From Malachius bipustulatus (Eukaryota > Arthropoda > Insecta > Coleoptera > Melyridae), in assembly GCA_910589415.1 (NCBI GenBank), contig OU342633.1, positions 19,568,858 through 19,632,857 of the forward strand: DNA of 64,000 nt, read 5' to 3'. The position numbers and the translations under genes are program-made. Of the stretch, positions 36,133 through 46,617 are shown in pieces. The notes under the pieces are model-generated. The model saw only the letters and a list, made by a program, of their open reading frames with translations, did no database searches and had not been told where the DNA came from. The first letter of the stretch is position 1. The number at the start of each line of letters is the position of its first letter.

Positions 36133-36196
36133 TATATATTCTTGACCAAACTAGGCATTAAATAACAAAAATACTGAATCTAAATCTGTTCTTCAA

Positions 36197-36838
36197 TACA
36201 GGGTGATCCCGAAATGGCGGACTTGGTATACAGGGTGTTGTAGAGGATGTTCAGAAAGACTGTAAATTTAGAACAAAAATGGTTTCCTCGGCTTCGTTAC
36301 CGAGATATAGGGTGTCCTTTTTTAAAAATTTAAATCAAAATGGCGGTCAAATTTAAAACACCTTCACTGGCAAAGCACATGATTTGACATAACTATTACG
36401 ATAGCGTTTGTTTTTTATTATTTTTATTATCGGGAACGAAATTACAGTAATTCAAAGTTTACCTATTCCCTGTGTTCAACAAAATTTTTCAATGTGGCAT
36501 CGTTGTTCGAATTCGAGCTTAACAATGCAACTAAAAGAAATTTTGAATAATATTATCGAATTTGTATCCGCGCAACGATAATTGTTTTAAGCTTTGTTGA
36601 ACTTGTCATTTCATTTGTTTCCATGGTAACATCTATCTGGGTATTGTAGACCTACACATTATTTTCCTGCCTGAAGAAGGGTATTCAGTGCATTGTTGTG
36701 ACTTTATTTTCCACAAAAGTGGTCATATCTTCTTAAGTGAGCCATATTGGAGAAAAAAGTATGGCTCAACTTAGAATCTTTAATCCACAATGGATGCTGT
36801 GGTGCTGCCCGTGTCCGCCATTTCGGGATCACTCTGTA
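36197..36838. mobile_element. Mariner-type MITE, ~640 bp
   Basis: ACAGGGTGATCCCGAAATGG followed by CGGA at the left is mirrored by TCCGCCATTTCGGGATCACT then CTGT at the right, flanked by TA. No coding sequence. A fragment of the same end occurs at ~26738. Confidence 0.8.
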
Positions 36839-36950
36839 TATTAAAATTGGATCTGAAGGTATAACAAAAACTCAACTAAAATTGTCTTAAAGTTTTATAT
36901 TTACATCCTCCTTTTACATTATTATGAGATATCGATGAAGAGAATAATAA

Positions 36951-38129
36951 TTACAATGTAAAACCTGGAAACTTAGCTTCCAAAGGATTCTGAATATCGA
37001 GTAGTAAATACATCGGTCCAGATATGCCTTCGAATAAAGATAATGGCCTATCAGGTGAATACTCTTCATGTTCGGGAGAATAATCCAAGCACCATTCAGC
37101 AAACTTAACAGCACGATATAAATGCTTTTCATCTTCCGTTGTCTGGTAAAGCTCGAGGAAGCAGTACGCATTCCCAGACACTCCATGACAAATACTATAC
37201 CCTTTCCTCAGCAACCCCCTCTTCCAGATTACATCGCCACATTTTAAAGCCAACTGCAAATATTTCGGATCTTGAAATACTTTATAAGCTGTCGTGAAAA
37301 GGTACAGGAACCCCGGTGCCCCGTGACACCACTGCACATATTTGTCATTGTCTCTCCCTAAGGATGACGGAAAATTATCGCTTTTAAATTTCAGAGTAAT
37401 TAAATAATCAATCGTCGGTTTAATGAGTGTCGTTAATTCAGTTTCAGTGAGGTACTTCTTGGCTTGTAAAAGCAAGTAGAGTATCCCGGAGAGTCCATGC
37501 GCTGCTCCAAGATAGTGACTTTCATGCCATTGATACATTAAGGGGCAGGGGAATTTACCAATGTTAGCCTCTCGTTTGCCGCTTATGATAATCGCGTTTA
37601 TAACCTGAGATATTAACGATTCGTCAATAGGAGGTGGTGAAATGTGAGTGTTGAGGTATAATAAAGCGTAAAGATACCCAGAACGACCGTACATCAATTC
37701 ATTGGGTAAATCTGATTTTATATTCAGAACATCGTCTTTAAAAGACAGCATTTTCTTTACATTGTTTTGCAGTTCAGATTCGTTTCCTAATTTGAAGTTT
37801 ATTACGGCTCCGATTGCCAGTGGACCAGCATCGCCACACAGGAACGTGCATCTTTTTTGTTTCAACTTTCGTAGGCCCAAGAGTTCTTTGATTTCATTCA
37901 AGTTTTCTGGGTCATCGGGATCTTGTTTTAATCTTAGAAGAGCTATGCCCGATGTTCCTGTATACACGGATAGATCATTGAAGTCCAGATACTTGTACTT
38001 TGATAATGTATCTTTCCATTTATCAGCAAGCTTTACGCTGATCTTGCTGGTGGGATTTATTTTTTTATTGGTAATGAGTAAAGCGGCATTTTCGGGGGTG
38101 TAATCTGGGAGATTATTAACGAAAAATTT
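36951..38129 (-). CDS. LANCL: LanC-like protein (LANCL), main body; gene split by a transposon
   Basis: An uninterrupted minus-strand frame of about 390 codons ends at 36951. It shows the seven Gly-rich repeats of the LanC (alpha,alpha)6 barrel (YTGTSG, CGDAG, YGRSG, HGLSG, HGAPG, HGVSG, EGISG). The zinc ligands are present: Cys of QWCHGAPG (~272) and Cys-His of SICHGVSGNAY (~318-319), matching the order in human LANCL1. Eukaryotic LANCL proteins bind zinc and glutathione and have been reported to add glutathione to dehydrated Ser/Thr. The original start ATG lies at 49612, on the far side of an 11.46-kb insertion; joined, the product would be ~396 residues, full family length. The frame runs past 38129 into the transposon end (TTG at 38135), but no ATG is available there and the next in-frame Met is ~130 codons in, so this allele is probably null. 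Confidence 0.93.
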   Translation of the reverse strand, partial: KFFVNNLPDYTPENAALLITNKKINPTSKISVKLADKWKDTLSKYKYLDFNDLSVYTGTSGIALLRLKQDPDDPENLNEIKELLGLRKLKQKRCTFLCGDAGPLAIGAVINFKLGNESELQNNVKKMLSFKDDVLNIKSDLPNELMYGRSGYLYALLYLNTHISPPPIDESLISQVINAIIISGKREANIGKFPCPLMYQWHESHYLGAAHGLSGILYLLLQAKKYLTETELTTLIKPTIDYLITLKFKSDNFPSSLGRDNDKYVQWCHGAPGFLYLFTTAYKVFQDPKYLQLALKCGDVIWKRGLLRKGYSICHGVSGNAYCFLELYQTTEDEKHLYRAVKFAEWCLDYSPEHEEYSPDRPLSLFEGISGPMYLLLDIQNPLEAKFPGFTL

Positions 38130-41012
38130 ACCCAAGTCAAGTTAGCCACGCTTCGGCCAGCCACGCTTTCGGCCAGGGAGAGGGACTTAGAATAATTTCC
38201 GACAAAAAAATTTTATTTTTTATTTTTATTGCTAAAATGGAAAGGAATGTCTTTTTTGGCCTATAAAAGCATTATTAAGAAATTTCACCCAACGAAAAAT
38301 TACCGTAAACTGAAATAATCGTAATAATCATGACTCCACGGCCAGCCACGCTTTCGGCCACGGACTTAGAATAATTTCCGACAAAAAAATTTTATTTTTT
38401 ATTTTTATTGCTGAAATGGAAAGGAATGTCTTGTTTTGGCCTATAAAAGCATTATTAAGAAATTTCACCCAACGAAAAATTACCGTAAACTGAAATAATC
38501 GTAACAATCATGACTCCACGGCCAGCCACGCATTCGGCCACGGACTTAGAATAATTTCCGACAAAAAAAATTTATTTTTTATTTTTATTGCTAAAATGGA
38601 AAGGAATGTCTTTTTTGGCCTATAAAAGCATTATTAAGAAATTTCACCCAACGAAAAATTACCGTAAACTGAAATAATCGTAATAATCATGACTCCACGG
38701 CCAGCCACGCATTCGGCCACGGACTTAGAATAATTTCCGACAAAAAAATTTTATTTTTTATTTTTATTGCTGAAATGGAAAGGAATGTCTTGTTTTGGCC
38801 TATAAAAGCATTTATTAAGAAATTTCACCCAACGAAAAATTACCGTAAACTGAAATAATCGTAACAATCATGACTCCACGGCCAGCCACGCATTCGGCCA
38901 CGGACTTAGAATAATTTCCGACAAAAAAAATTTATTTTTTATTTTTATTGCTAAAATGGAAAGGAATGTCTTGTTTTGGCCTATAAAAGCATTATTAAGA
39001 AATTTCGCCCAATGAAAAATTACCGTAAACTGAAATAATCGTAACAATCATGACTCCACGGCCAGCCACGCATTCGGCCACGGACTTAGAATAATTTCCG
39101 ACAAAAAAATTTTATTTTTTATTTTTATTGCTAAAATGGAAAGGAATGTCTTTTTTGGCCTATAAAAGCATTATTAAGAAATTTCACCCAACGAAAAATT
39201 ACCGTAAACTGAAATAATCGTAATAATCATGACTCCACGGCCAGCCACGCATTCGGCCACGGACTTAGAATAATTTCCGACAAAAAAATTTATTTTTTAT
39301 TTTTATTGCTAAAATGGAAAGGAATGTCTTGTTTTGGCCTATAAAAGCATTATTAAGAAATTTCGCCCAATGAAAAATTACCGTAAACTGAAATAATCGT
39401 AACAATCATGACTCCACGGCCAGCCACGCATTCGGCCACGGACTTAGAATAATTTCCGACAAAAAAATTTTATTTTTTATTTTTATTGCTGAAATGGAAA
39501 GGAATGTCTTGTTTTGGCCTATAAAAGCATTTATTAAGAAATTTCACCCAACGAAAAATTACCGTAAACTGAAATAATCGTAACAATCATGACTCCACGG
39601 CCAGCCACGCATTCGGCCACGGACTTAGAATAATTTCCGACAAAAAAAATTTATTTTTTATTTTTATTGCTAAAATGGAAAGGAATGTCTTGTTTTGGCC
39701 TATAAAAGCATTATTAAGAAATTTCGCCCAATGAAAAATTACCGTAAACTGAAATAATCGTAACAATCATGACTCCACGGCCAGCCACGCATTCGGCCAC
39801 GGACTTAGAATAATTTCCGACAAAAAAATTTTATTTTTTATTTTTATTGCTAAAATGGAAAGGAATGTCTTTTTTGGCCTATAAAAGCATTATTAAGAAA
39901 TTTCACCCAACGAAAAATTACCGTAAACTGAAATAATCGTAATAATCATGACTCCACGGCCAGCCACGCTTTCGGCCACGGACTTAGAATAATTTCCGAC
40001 AAAAAAATTTTATTTTTTATTTTTATTGCTGAAATGGAAAGGAATGTCTTGTTTTGGCCTATAAAAGCATTATTAAGAAATTTCACCCAACGAAAAATTA
40101 CCGTAAACTGAAATAATCGTAACAATCATGACTCCACGGCCAGCCACGCATTCGGCCACGGACTTAGAATAATTTCCGACAAAAAAAATTTATTTTTTAT
40201 TTTTATTGCTAAAATGGAAAGGAATGTCTTTTTTGGCCTATAAAAGCATTATTAAGAAATTTCACCCAACGAAAAATTACCGTAAACTGAAATAATCGTA
40301 ATAATCATGACTCCACGGCCAGCCACGCATTCGGCCACGGACTTAGAATAATTTCCGACAAAAAAATTTTATTTTTTATTTTTATTGCTGAAATGGAAAG
40401 GAATGTCTTGTTTTGGCCTATAAAAGCATTTATTAAGAAATTTCACCCAACGAAAAATTACCGTAAACTGAAATAATCGTAACAATCATGACTCCACGGC
40501 CAGCCACGCATTCGGCCACGGACTTAGAATAATTTCCGACAAAAAAAATTTATTTTTTATTTTTATTGCTAAAATGGAAAGGAATGTCTTGTTTTGGCCT
40601 ATAAAAGCATTATTAAGAAATTTCGCCCAATGAAAAATTACCGTAAACTGAAATAATCGTAACAATCATGACTCCACGGCCAGCCACGCATTCGGCCACG
40701 GACTTAGAATAATTTCCGACAAAAAAATTTTATTTTTTATTTTTATTGCTAAAATGGAAAGGAATGTCTTTTTTGGTCTATAAAAGCATTATTAAGAAAT
40801 TTCACCCAACGAAAAATTACCGTAAACTGAAATAATCGTAATAATCATGACTCCACGGCCAGCCACGCTTTCGGCCACGGACTTAGAATAATTTCCGACA
40901 AAAAAATTTTATTTTTTATTTTTATTGCTGAAATGGAAAGGAATGTCTTGTTTTGGCCTATAAAAGCATTATTAAGAAATTTCACCCAACGAAAAATTAC
41001 CGTAAACTGAAA
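38130..41012 (+). repeat. Left inverted arm: ~16 tandem units of ~180 bp
   Basis: Unit starts (GCCAGCCACGC) are at about 38156, 38341, 38521, 38700, 38881, 39061, 39240, 39419, 39600, 39780, 39959, 40139, 40318, 40499, 40679 and 40858. Each unit has a GC-rich block (CCACGC.TTCGGCCACGGAC), a poly-A/TTTATTTTTTATTTTTATTG tract and AATTACCGTAAACTGAAAT. Variants alternate (CTTTTTTGG or CTTGTTTTGG; TAATAATC or TAACAATC; CACCCAACG or CGCCCAATG; TTTCGG or ATTCGG), so groups of units were amplified together. The array stops mid-unit at a foldback fragment. Confidence 0.95.
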
Positions 41013-41350
41013 TAATATTCCCAGAATTTCCTGAAATATCCTGAAAAACTTGAAACATGCAGATTTATTATTTTAGCCATATCTTCTATATTATTTAATA
41101 AAAAATTATTATTTTTTTGTAGGTTTACATAAGCCGTAATGAGCTACTTATTTGACGTTTCAAAAATTTCCAAAGCCGACTAGATCTTGAGATTTCCAAA
41201 GTCATCTTTGGTTTTTCTTATTACCGCCATATTGTTTTTCATGCAATTCGCTATAGAAAAAATCAAGGAAACAAAAAATCCATCACTTTGCAAATAAATT
41301 TTAAAAAAATTATTCTTCTTTTCCACAAAAAAAAAAAAAAAATACCGAAA
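41013..41350. repeat. Fragment of the foldback family inside the transposon
   Basis: CCTGAAATATCCTGAAAAAC, TTTACATAAGCCGTAATGAG, AAAGCCGACTAGATC and CCGCCATATTG occur in the same order as in the left arm of the 19366-20344 palindrome, with many differences. The mate arm is missing. Confidence 0.7.
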
Positions 41351-42173
41351 TGTCAAAAAGTGCATTTTTTAAGTTGAAAATTAAAAACGACTTCCAAAGT
41401 ACAAGACAACATAAATTAACATAGGGTGTATTTTATTACATGCTATTCCCTATGGCAACACTTAAAATAAATGCACTGTATGTATTTCCGCAATTAATTT
41501 TGCGATTTTTTTTTTAATCGACAAAAAGAGTTGTGTTGAAAAGTTCACTTCCACTTTGCTGGAAACTGAACAATTTCATCATAATAGTAATTCGTAACAA
41601 ATAACTATTATCTCGTTGGTATATCATGACTTCGGTCACAAAGATTAGGTATACGGATAATAAAATTTTAAACCGGTCCCGGTTCAGATAGAACGGACAA
41701 TGTAAGGGTGTATTAATAGCAAGCCATAAAAATCGAACTGGAGTAACAAGAAATATGATGGCATCTGGATCCGGAAGACAATAAGACAGTTCAATTCAAT
41801 TCCCGGAATTCTCAAATTTATACCTTCATCTTATATTTTTTTATTTACACAGGTGAGTTTTTCCAGTGTTTGGTGCAGAGATCGTTTTCGCTTAAACTTA
41901 AACTATACTCTAATTAAATGGGGAACGTAGTGCAATTTTATGAGTCAAACTCAAAGCAACTTTTGTTTTTTTTATTCTTCATGGGTTCCTTGATATGTGG
42001 CATAAACAAATTTTGCAAATTTCTTTATGATATAACAATTTTTGTGATTTTGTGATTGGGATTAGAGAAAAAGCGTAAAGGAAAGGACGTTTTAGACGCT
42101 TTTATAACCGATACACCGGAATTGTATTTTTTTATTTGTCGTGTCATTTTCGTTATGACATTTTTTCAGTGTT
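41351..42173. other. Transposon interior, no gene seen
   Basis: AT-rich sequence without a recognisable frame. The 42056-42319 open frame runs into the MITE and is incidental. Confidence 0.45.
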
Positions 42174-42390
42174 ACAGCCAATATTATAAAGGCTCGGCTA
42201 ACGGGCAGATTTCTATGCTCGTTTTTGAAGCTAATACGACGTCATATATGACTTTTACTGACATTTTTGCAATTACTTTCGTGTCAAGAATAGTAAAAAT
42301 TAAAAAATTTCCACTCTGACTCGATACCTTCTTCAGAAATGGCCACAGAAATCTGCCCGTCAACTTAATGAGCTTTATAATATTGGCTGT
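42174..42390. mobile_element. 217-bp MITE, same family as 30053-30277
   Basis: ACAGCCAATATTATAAAGGC at left; complementary CTTTATAATATTGGCTGT at right, with inner CTAACGGGCAGATTTCT paired to AGAAATCTGCCCGTCAA. Non-coding passenger in the large transposon. Confidence 0.82.
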
Positions 42391-43039
42391 AAGTCATAGA
42401 TTATATTAATATTGATATCATATTGATGTCATCATCTATCTATGACATCAATATAGAGAGAGGTCTCGTTTTTCTTAATACAGTGATTTAAAACTCGATA
42501 TGGGTTTTGCTGAAAATAAAAAAATAAAAAAGTTACGAGTTACGACGGTCTCTACATATAAACCACAAGTTTATGTCATAACTCGAAAATAACATGACAA
42601 ATAAAAAAAAAATAATAATAATCCGGTGTATCGGTTATAAAATCTTCTAAAACGTTTTTATTTTCGACTTCTTTTGTCAATCCTAATAATAAGAGTTCTA
42701 TCTCAGTATAAAGAATTTCGCGAAATTTATTAGTTTATATCAAAAAATTAAGGAACCCATGCTTTCGACAAAAATCAAAAATTGCTCCAAATTTTGCTCA
42801 AAAAATTTCCCCATCCAACCGTACCTCTTTAACTGCAGATAGTTTACGAGATCCTTGTACTAAACACTCAAAAACTTTCCCTGTATTTATAATAATTAAT
42901 AAACAACTAAAATTGAGAGGTAGGTACCCAGAACTATAAGCAAAACTCATTTTCGTCGATTGTTTCAAAAGTAACAAAAAAACGTAGAACTACCGATTCG
43001 CTAAAATATACCTACCTATAGAAACTGAAATTTTTGTTG
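42391..43039. other. Transposon interior, no gene seen
   Basis: AT-rich DNA. Short self-complementary stretch around 42405-42450 (ATATTGATGTCAT against ATGACATCAATAT). Around 42600-42660 a stretch is complementary to 42060-42120 (AATCCGGTGTATCGGTTATAA against TTATAACCGATACACCGG), marking another decayed hairpin around the MITE. Confidence 0.5.
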
Positions 43040-44330
43040 CTACTGTACACCAGAAATCGGTAATTATTTACATCTACGTCTGTTAATTTTCATCAATTTT
43101 TTCGGGACCGAGGAGCGAAAAAAATATTAAGGTCACAACTAAGGCCTCTTTGACACTATGGTCGAATTTCTATTTTTTTCTTCACTTTCAGGGCAAGGAA
43201 AATCTTCGAAATTAACAGCAGCACGATTATTATTTTGAATTTTGCATTTATTTTGCATTTGCATTCCAAAAATCGTGACATTGTTCGCTATTATGGTCCG
43301 GTACGTTTGAGTGCGCTTGATGCCTTAGGCCGGTGCTGGTATTGAAAAATAACTTTCCGGCCGCTTGATGTTTTGCATGTTTATTATGTGATATTCGTTG
43401 TACTAAACAGGACCGGACTCCGGTAAACCGACATTTAGTGCCGTTTTTTTCACTTACCTTGCATTTGCAAAGCAAATGAGTATCTTCCTGGTGTTACTAT
43501 AGGTATATTCTCCACCCCTATATAGGTGCCATAGTGAAACTGTAGGAGACGCAGATAGAAATAATGACCCAGAAATTTTCTGAGACACGTTGAGGACGCA
43601 TGAAGTTAGCCACTCAGACGGAGTTACGTGTTTGAAGGGCTTTGTTCCGCGGAACTATAGGTATTTAAAGTTTAGTTTTGGTCATTATTTACATTTGGGT
43701 ATCCTACAGTTTCACTATGTCACATATATAATAGGGGTGGAGAACGTACCTATAGTAACACCAGGAAGGTATTCATTTGCTTTGAAAATGCATGGTTAGA
43801 AAAAAAAATGCACTAAAAATCGCTCTAGATAGTGCGGTCCTGGTTAGTACGGCATATATTCTCATATAAGCATGCAAGGTCAGCCCGTCGAGCCGATGAA
43901 GCCGGATGATGTCGCCGCGGATGATGCGTCCGCCCGCTTCAGGGCCGGCATAAGTCCCCAAGCTTACTCGTAACCACGGTGTAGGATATATATCTTACAC
44001 CGTGCTCGTAACGTATCCGGAATATAACAGTGATCGATGTCACGTTTTTTGTAATGCAAATGCCAAAATAAATGCAAAATTCAAAATAATAACCGTGCTA
44101 CTGTTAATCTCGGAGATATTCCTTGCCCTGAAAGTGAAGAAAAAAATAGGAATGCGACCGTTAGTGTCAAAGAGGCCTTAGTTGTGACCTTAATATTAGT
44201 TTGCAACGGCTGTTTTTAGCTTTTTACCCACACAGTACCCCTATTTCCTATTTCGCTCCTCGGTCCGGAAAAAAATTGATGGAACTTAGGACACGTAGAT
44301 GTAAATATTTACCAAAGTTTTTTTTACAGA
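43040..44330. repeat. Nested inverted-repeat element
   Basis: The outer arms 43063-43267 and 44050-44313 are complementary (for example CGGGACCGAGGAGCG against CGCTCCTCGGTCCGG, and GGTCACAACTAAGGCCTCTT against AAGAGGCCTTAGTTGTGACC in the other arm). An inner pair, 43471-43548 against 43702-43786, also matches (CTTCCTGGTGTTACTATAGG against CCTATAGTAACACCAGGAAG). Related sequence sits in the Rab9 intron element near 29325-29365. The open frames in this stretch follow the repeats and show no family signature. Confidence 0.7.
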
Positions 44331-44593
44331 ACTCTAGAGTTATTCTACTTCTTCTCGGAACTCTGAAAATTTTAGTGCTTCCATACAATTCGAGGACCAA
44401 CTTCACGGGAGTAGAATAAGTGTTCAAGAAAGACCTAGTTATGCATGAATAGACCCTTAATTATTTCTACTTTGCTTTTTCATTAAAAAAGCGCCTAACT
44501 AAAAATTGTGTTACTTTTAGGTCTGCCTTCAGAAAAATTTAAGGCAACTTATCAACCTATCAAACGTTGGAGATTTTTGTGATAGTTAGCACC

Positions 44594-46228
44594 ATGCCAA
44601 AACCAACAAACGTTGTAGATATAGAGAACTTGGTCAAATTTTTCATTGAGAAAAATCTGTCATTTGAAAATGTGAAGCATTTGAATGTTGAAAGTAGCAT
44701 TATAATCGATGCTGCTAAAATTATTTTTCAAAACAATAAATATGAGACACGCCGAAAAATAATGAGAATTTTCAAAGAAAATAGGTGCAACGTGTCAAAC
44801 GTATACAGGGACGCTTTAACTTTGGCTGTAGAAAATCAATCTGAACCCTCTATACATCCGATTGATACAGACGCTCTAACTGTGTCTCAGAAAGATTTTT
44901 CGGAACAGCATTGCAGTATTATGGAAGATAGTTTTCCTGCTTTGAACACTGGTGAAGAAGAGGGCCATTTTGAAACATTTGCGCGAGAAGATAATGATTG
45001 CTACACAAAAAATGATAGCACACTGACTTCCTTACATTCAAATCGTGTGAGTTCTGATTTAATTTCCGTTGATCCTCAAATTAAAGCAGTATTTGAAGAA
45101 TCGAACATGGGAAAATCGAATATATTATTACCTGCAGGTACTGTGAATGAAGCAACGATTTTAGATAGTTCCCATGAAGGGGAAAAATTGCACATTTCTC
45201 ATAAAAAGTGCGACATTTATGAGGGTCAATTTATTCTCACTAAATATGAGTTTCAGTCAATTTGCGAAAATGAAGAAGGGAACAGAAGGTTCAAAGAAGC
45301 CACTTATTCATCTTTTGTGAATCGAAAAATTAAGTCTGTTAATAATACCTGTAATTTTTATGTAAAGCATCATCGTTTTCATAAAAGAAAACCGTGTTTT
45401 ATAATTTACGGTTACTGTGATAAATTAAACTGCAAACAATTTAGGTTAGTTGGAAAACCTGAATTGGATGATTGGTTGGTACATGTTTATAGCAGTAACT
45501 ACAATTTTAATCATCCCGAAAAAATAAGGCGCCAAATCAGAGGAGTTGAAAGAACTTTGCTAGGTGATAGACACAAACATGAAAACGCTCTACAGATGTT
45601 GATGGCTGCAACTAACACTGCAAACAATGAAATAGTAAAGCAAGCTAATAACCTGCAAGGTATCAAACTACCTGGCGTTTACAAAATGATCAAAGCTGAA
45701 ACAGCTGCTCGTTTAGATCGGGACGAAAATGACGTTTTTGATGTAACAAAAATGATGATAGAGAACCGGGACTATATTAAAAAAGTTAGCTTAAGTGATC
45801 AAATAGAGATTTATGTTTTCAGCGAGGAACAAAATCAGTTGCTGAAAGCAACTACCAGACAGAAAAAAAGCAAAGTTACTCTTCACGCTGATTCAACAGG
45901 ATCGGTTGTGAGAAAACTAAAAGGAAAAGGTTGGGAGAATGCTAAACGGATATTTTATTTCGTTTGCGTCATTCAAAGTATGAATGGTATTGTACCAATT
46001 TTTGAAATGGTTTCATCTAAACATGATACCATCGCTATTGAGACTTGGCTGAAGCATTGCTTAGATTTCTGTGGCCTAGGCAAAAAAAAACTCTTTGACA
46101 AAATTGTCACTGATCTGAGCTATGCATTTCTGGGGGCTATTTCAGGCGCTTTCAATCACATGCCCCTTTATAAATATATCGATACATGTTATGACATAGT
46201 TCAAGGATATACATCAAAAGGTTATTAA
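44594..46228 (+). CDS. MULE-like DDE transposase, N-terminal two thirds
   Basis: Reading from the ATG at 44594 (AGCACCATGCC, better context than the in-frame ATG at 44567) gives 544 residues. The N-terminal ~210 residues are acidic and unrecognised. A zinc-binding-like region follows (CNFYVKHHRF, then GYCDKLNCKQFRL), as seen in DNA-binding modules of Mutator-type transposases. Then come a linker and the start of an RNase H-like catalytic fold: first Asp in HADSTGSVV (433), second Asp in VTDLSYAFLGA (507). The frame ends shortly after, before any catalytic Glu, so the protein is incomplete. The next ORF carries its likely C-terminus. I recognise the DSTG/VTD pattern from insect MULE-like proteins; assignment to FB-NOF or Phantom subgroups is inference. 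Confidence 0.75.
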   Translation: MPKPTNVVDIENLVKFFIEKNLSFENVKHLNVESSIIIDAAKIIFQNNKYETRRKIMRIFKENRCNVSNVYRDALTLAVENQSEPSIHPIDTDALTVSQKDFSEQHCSIMEDSFPALNTGEEEGHFETFAREDNDCYTKNDSTLTSLHSNRVSSDLISVDPQIKAVFEESNMGKSNILLPAGTVNEATILDSSHEGEKLHISHKKCDIYEGQFILTKYEFQSICENEEGNRRFKEATYSSFVNRKIKSVNNTCNFYVKHHRFHKRKPCFIIYGYCDKLNCKQFRLVGKPELDDWLVHVYSSNYNFNHPEKIRRQIRGVERTLLGDRHKHENALQMLMAATNTANNEIVKQANNLQGIKLPGVYKMIKAETAARLDRDENDVFDVTKMMIENRDYIKKVSLSDQIEIYVFSEEQNQLLKATTRQKKSKVTLHADSTGSVVRKLKGKGWENAKRIFYFVCVIQSMNGIVPIFEMVSSKHDTIAIETWLKHCLDFCGLGKKKLFDKIVTDLSYAFLGAISGAFNHMPLYKYIDTCYDIVQGYTSKGY

Positions 46229-46258
46229 AAAATTTTAATGTTAATTATAATAAAATAG

Positions 46259-46617
46259 TGTCATCACCCGACAAAATAAATAAATTTAGACTTGAAAAGC
46301 CAGAGTATCCTAGTCAAAAAGATACTTATAATTGTGGTGTATATGCGTTATATTTTGCTGAATGTTGCATTAAAAAAGAAAAAATTGCTATGGACTTCCA
46401 TCCGACTAATTACCGAAACTACTTAATGCAATATTTGTTGGAAAATTCAGACAATGTGAAAGAGCAGTGCCCATATTGTGGGGGCTCAAGCCAAGACCAG
46501 TTTTGTTTTTGTGAACTTTGTCAACGATATGTTCACATCTATTGCATTAAAAGATTGGAACCAAATTTTAAATTACCCGACGTTTGGTCTGCCAATTATG
46601 CAAATAAAAATACCTAA
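46259..46617 (+). pseudogene. Ulp1/SENP-type protease C-terminal half plus zinc finger
   Basis: About 119 codons without a usable ATG, in a different frame from the transposase ORF. SQKDTYNCGVYALYFAE contains the Gln and catalytic Cys (spaced six apart) of C48 Ulp1-like proteases; the upstream His and Asp are absent. A PHD-like zinc finger follows: CPYCGG, then CFCELC, then HIYC. MULE-type transposases with Ulp1 domains are known. A 38-nt GT...AG segment (46221-46258) would join the two ORFs in frame, but it is shorter than usual introns and would not restore the missing catalytic Glu or protease residues. Internal deletion is the simpler explanation. Confidence 0.75.

Larger units (their letters stand above)
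32225..36138 (+). mobile_element. Defective Ty3/gypsy-type LTR element, identical 162-bp LTRs
   Basis: Direct repeats 32231-32392 and 35971-36132 appear identical by eye and have TG...CA ends (TGTAAAAACG ... GATCTTACA). The flanks TATATA on both sides fit a 4- or 6-bp duplication in AT-rich DNA. Inside are gag, protease and the start of reverse transcriptase; the rest of pol is missing. The purine tract AGAGAGGGGAGG precedes the 3' LTR. No TGG-type primer site follows the 5' LTR (AATTAAATTCTACTC is there instead). Identical LTRs with a broken pol imply a recent insertion driven by proteins supplied in trans. Confidence 0.9.

Noticed and set aside
37702..38103. 133-codon plus-strand frame
   Set aside because: It is the antisense shadow of the LANCL coding sequence and has no family signature.
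38130..38135. Apparent LANCL start at 38135
   Set aside because: The codon is TTG and belongs to the transposon end. The sequence beyond the target duplication at 49592-49612 supplies the genuine ATG and continues the frame.
38130..41012. Regular repeats that might be read as a CRISPR-like array
   Set aside because: Units are ~180 bp, contiguous and have no spacers; the context is eukaryotic and the array is an inverted arm of a transposon.
46221..46258. Short intron joining the transposase and protease ORFs
   Set aside because: GT and AG are present and the frame would be kept, but 38 nt is below usual intron size and expected catalytic regions would still be missing. Kept only as an alternative.
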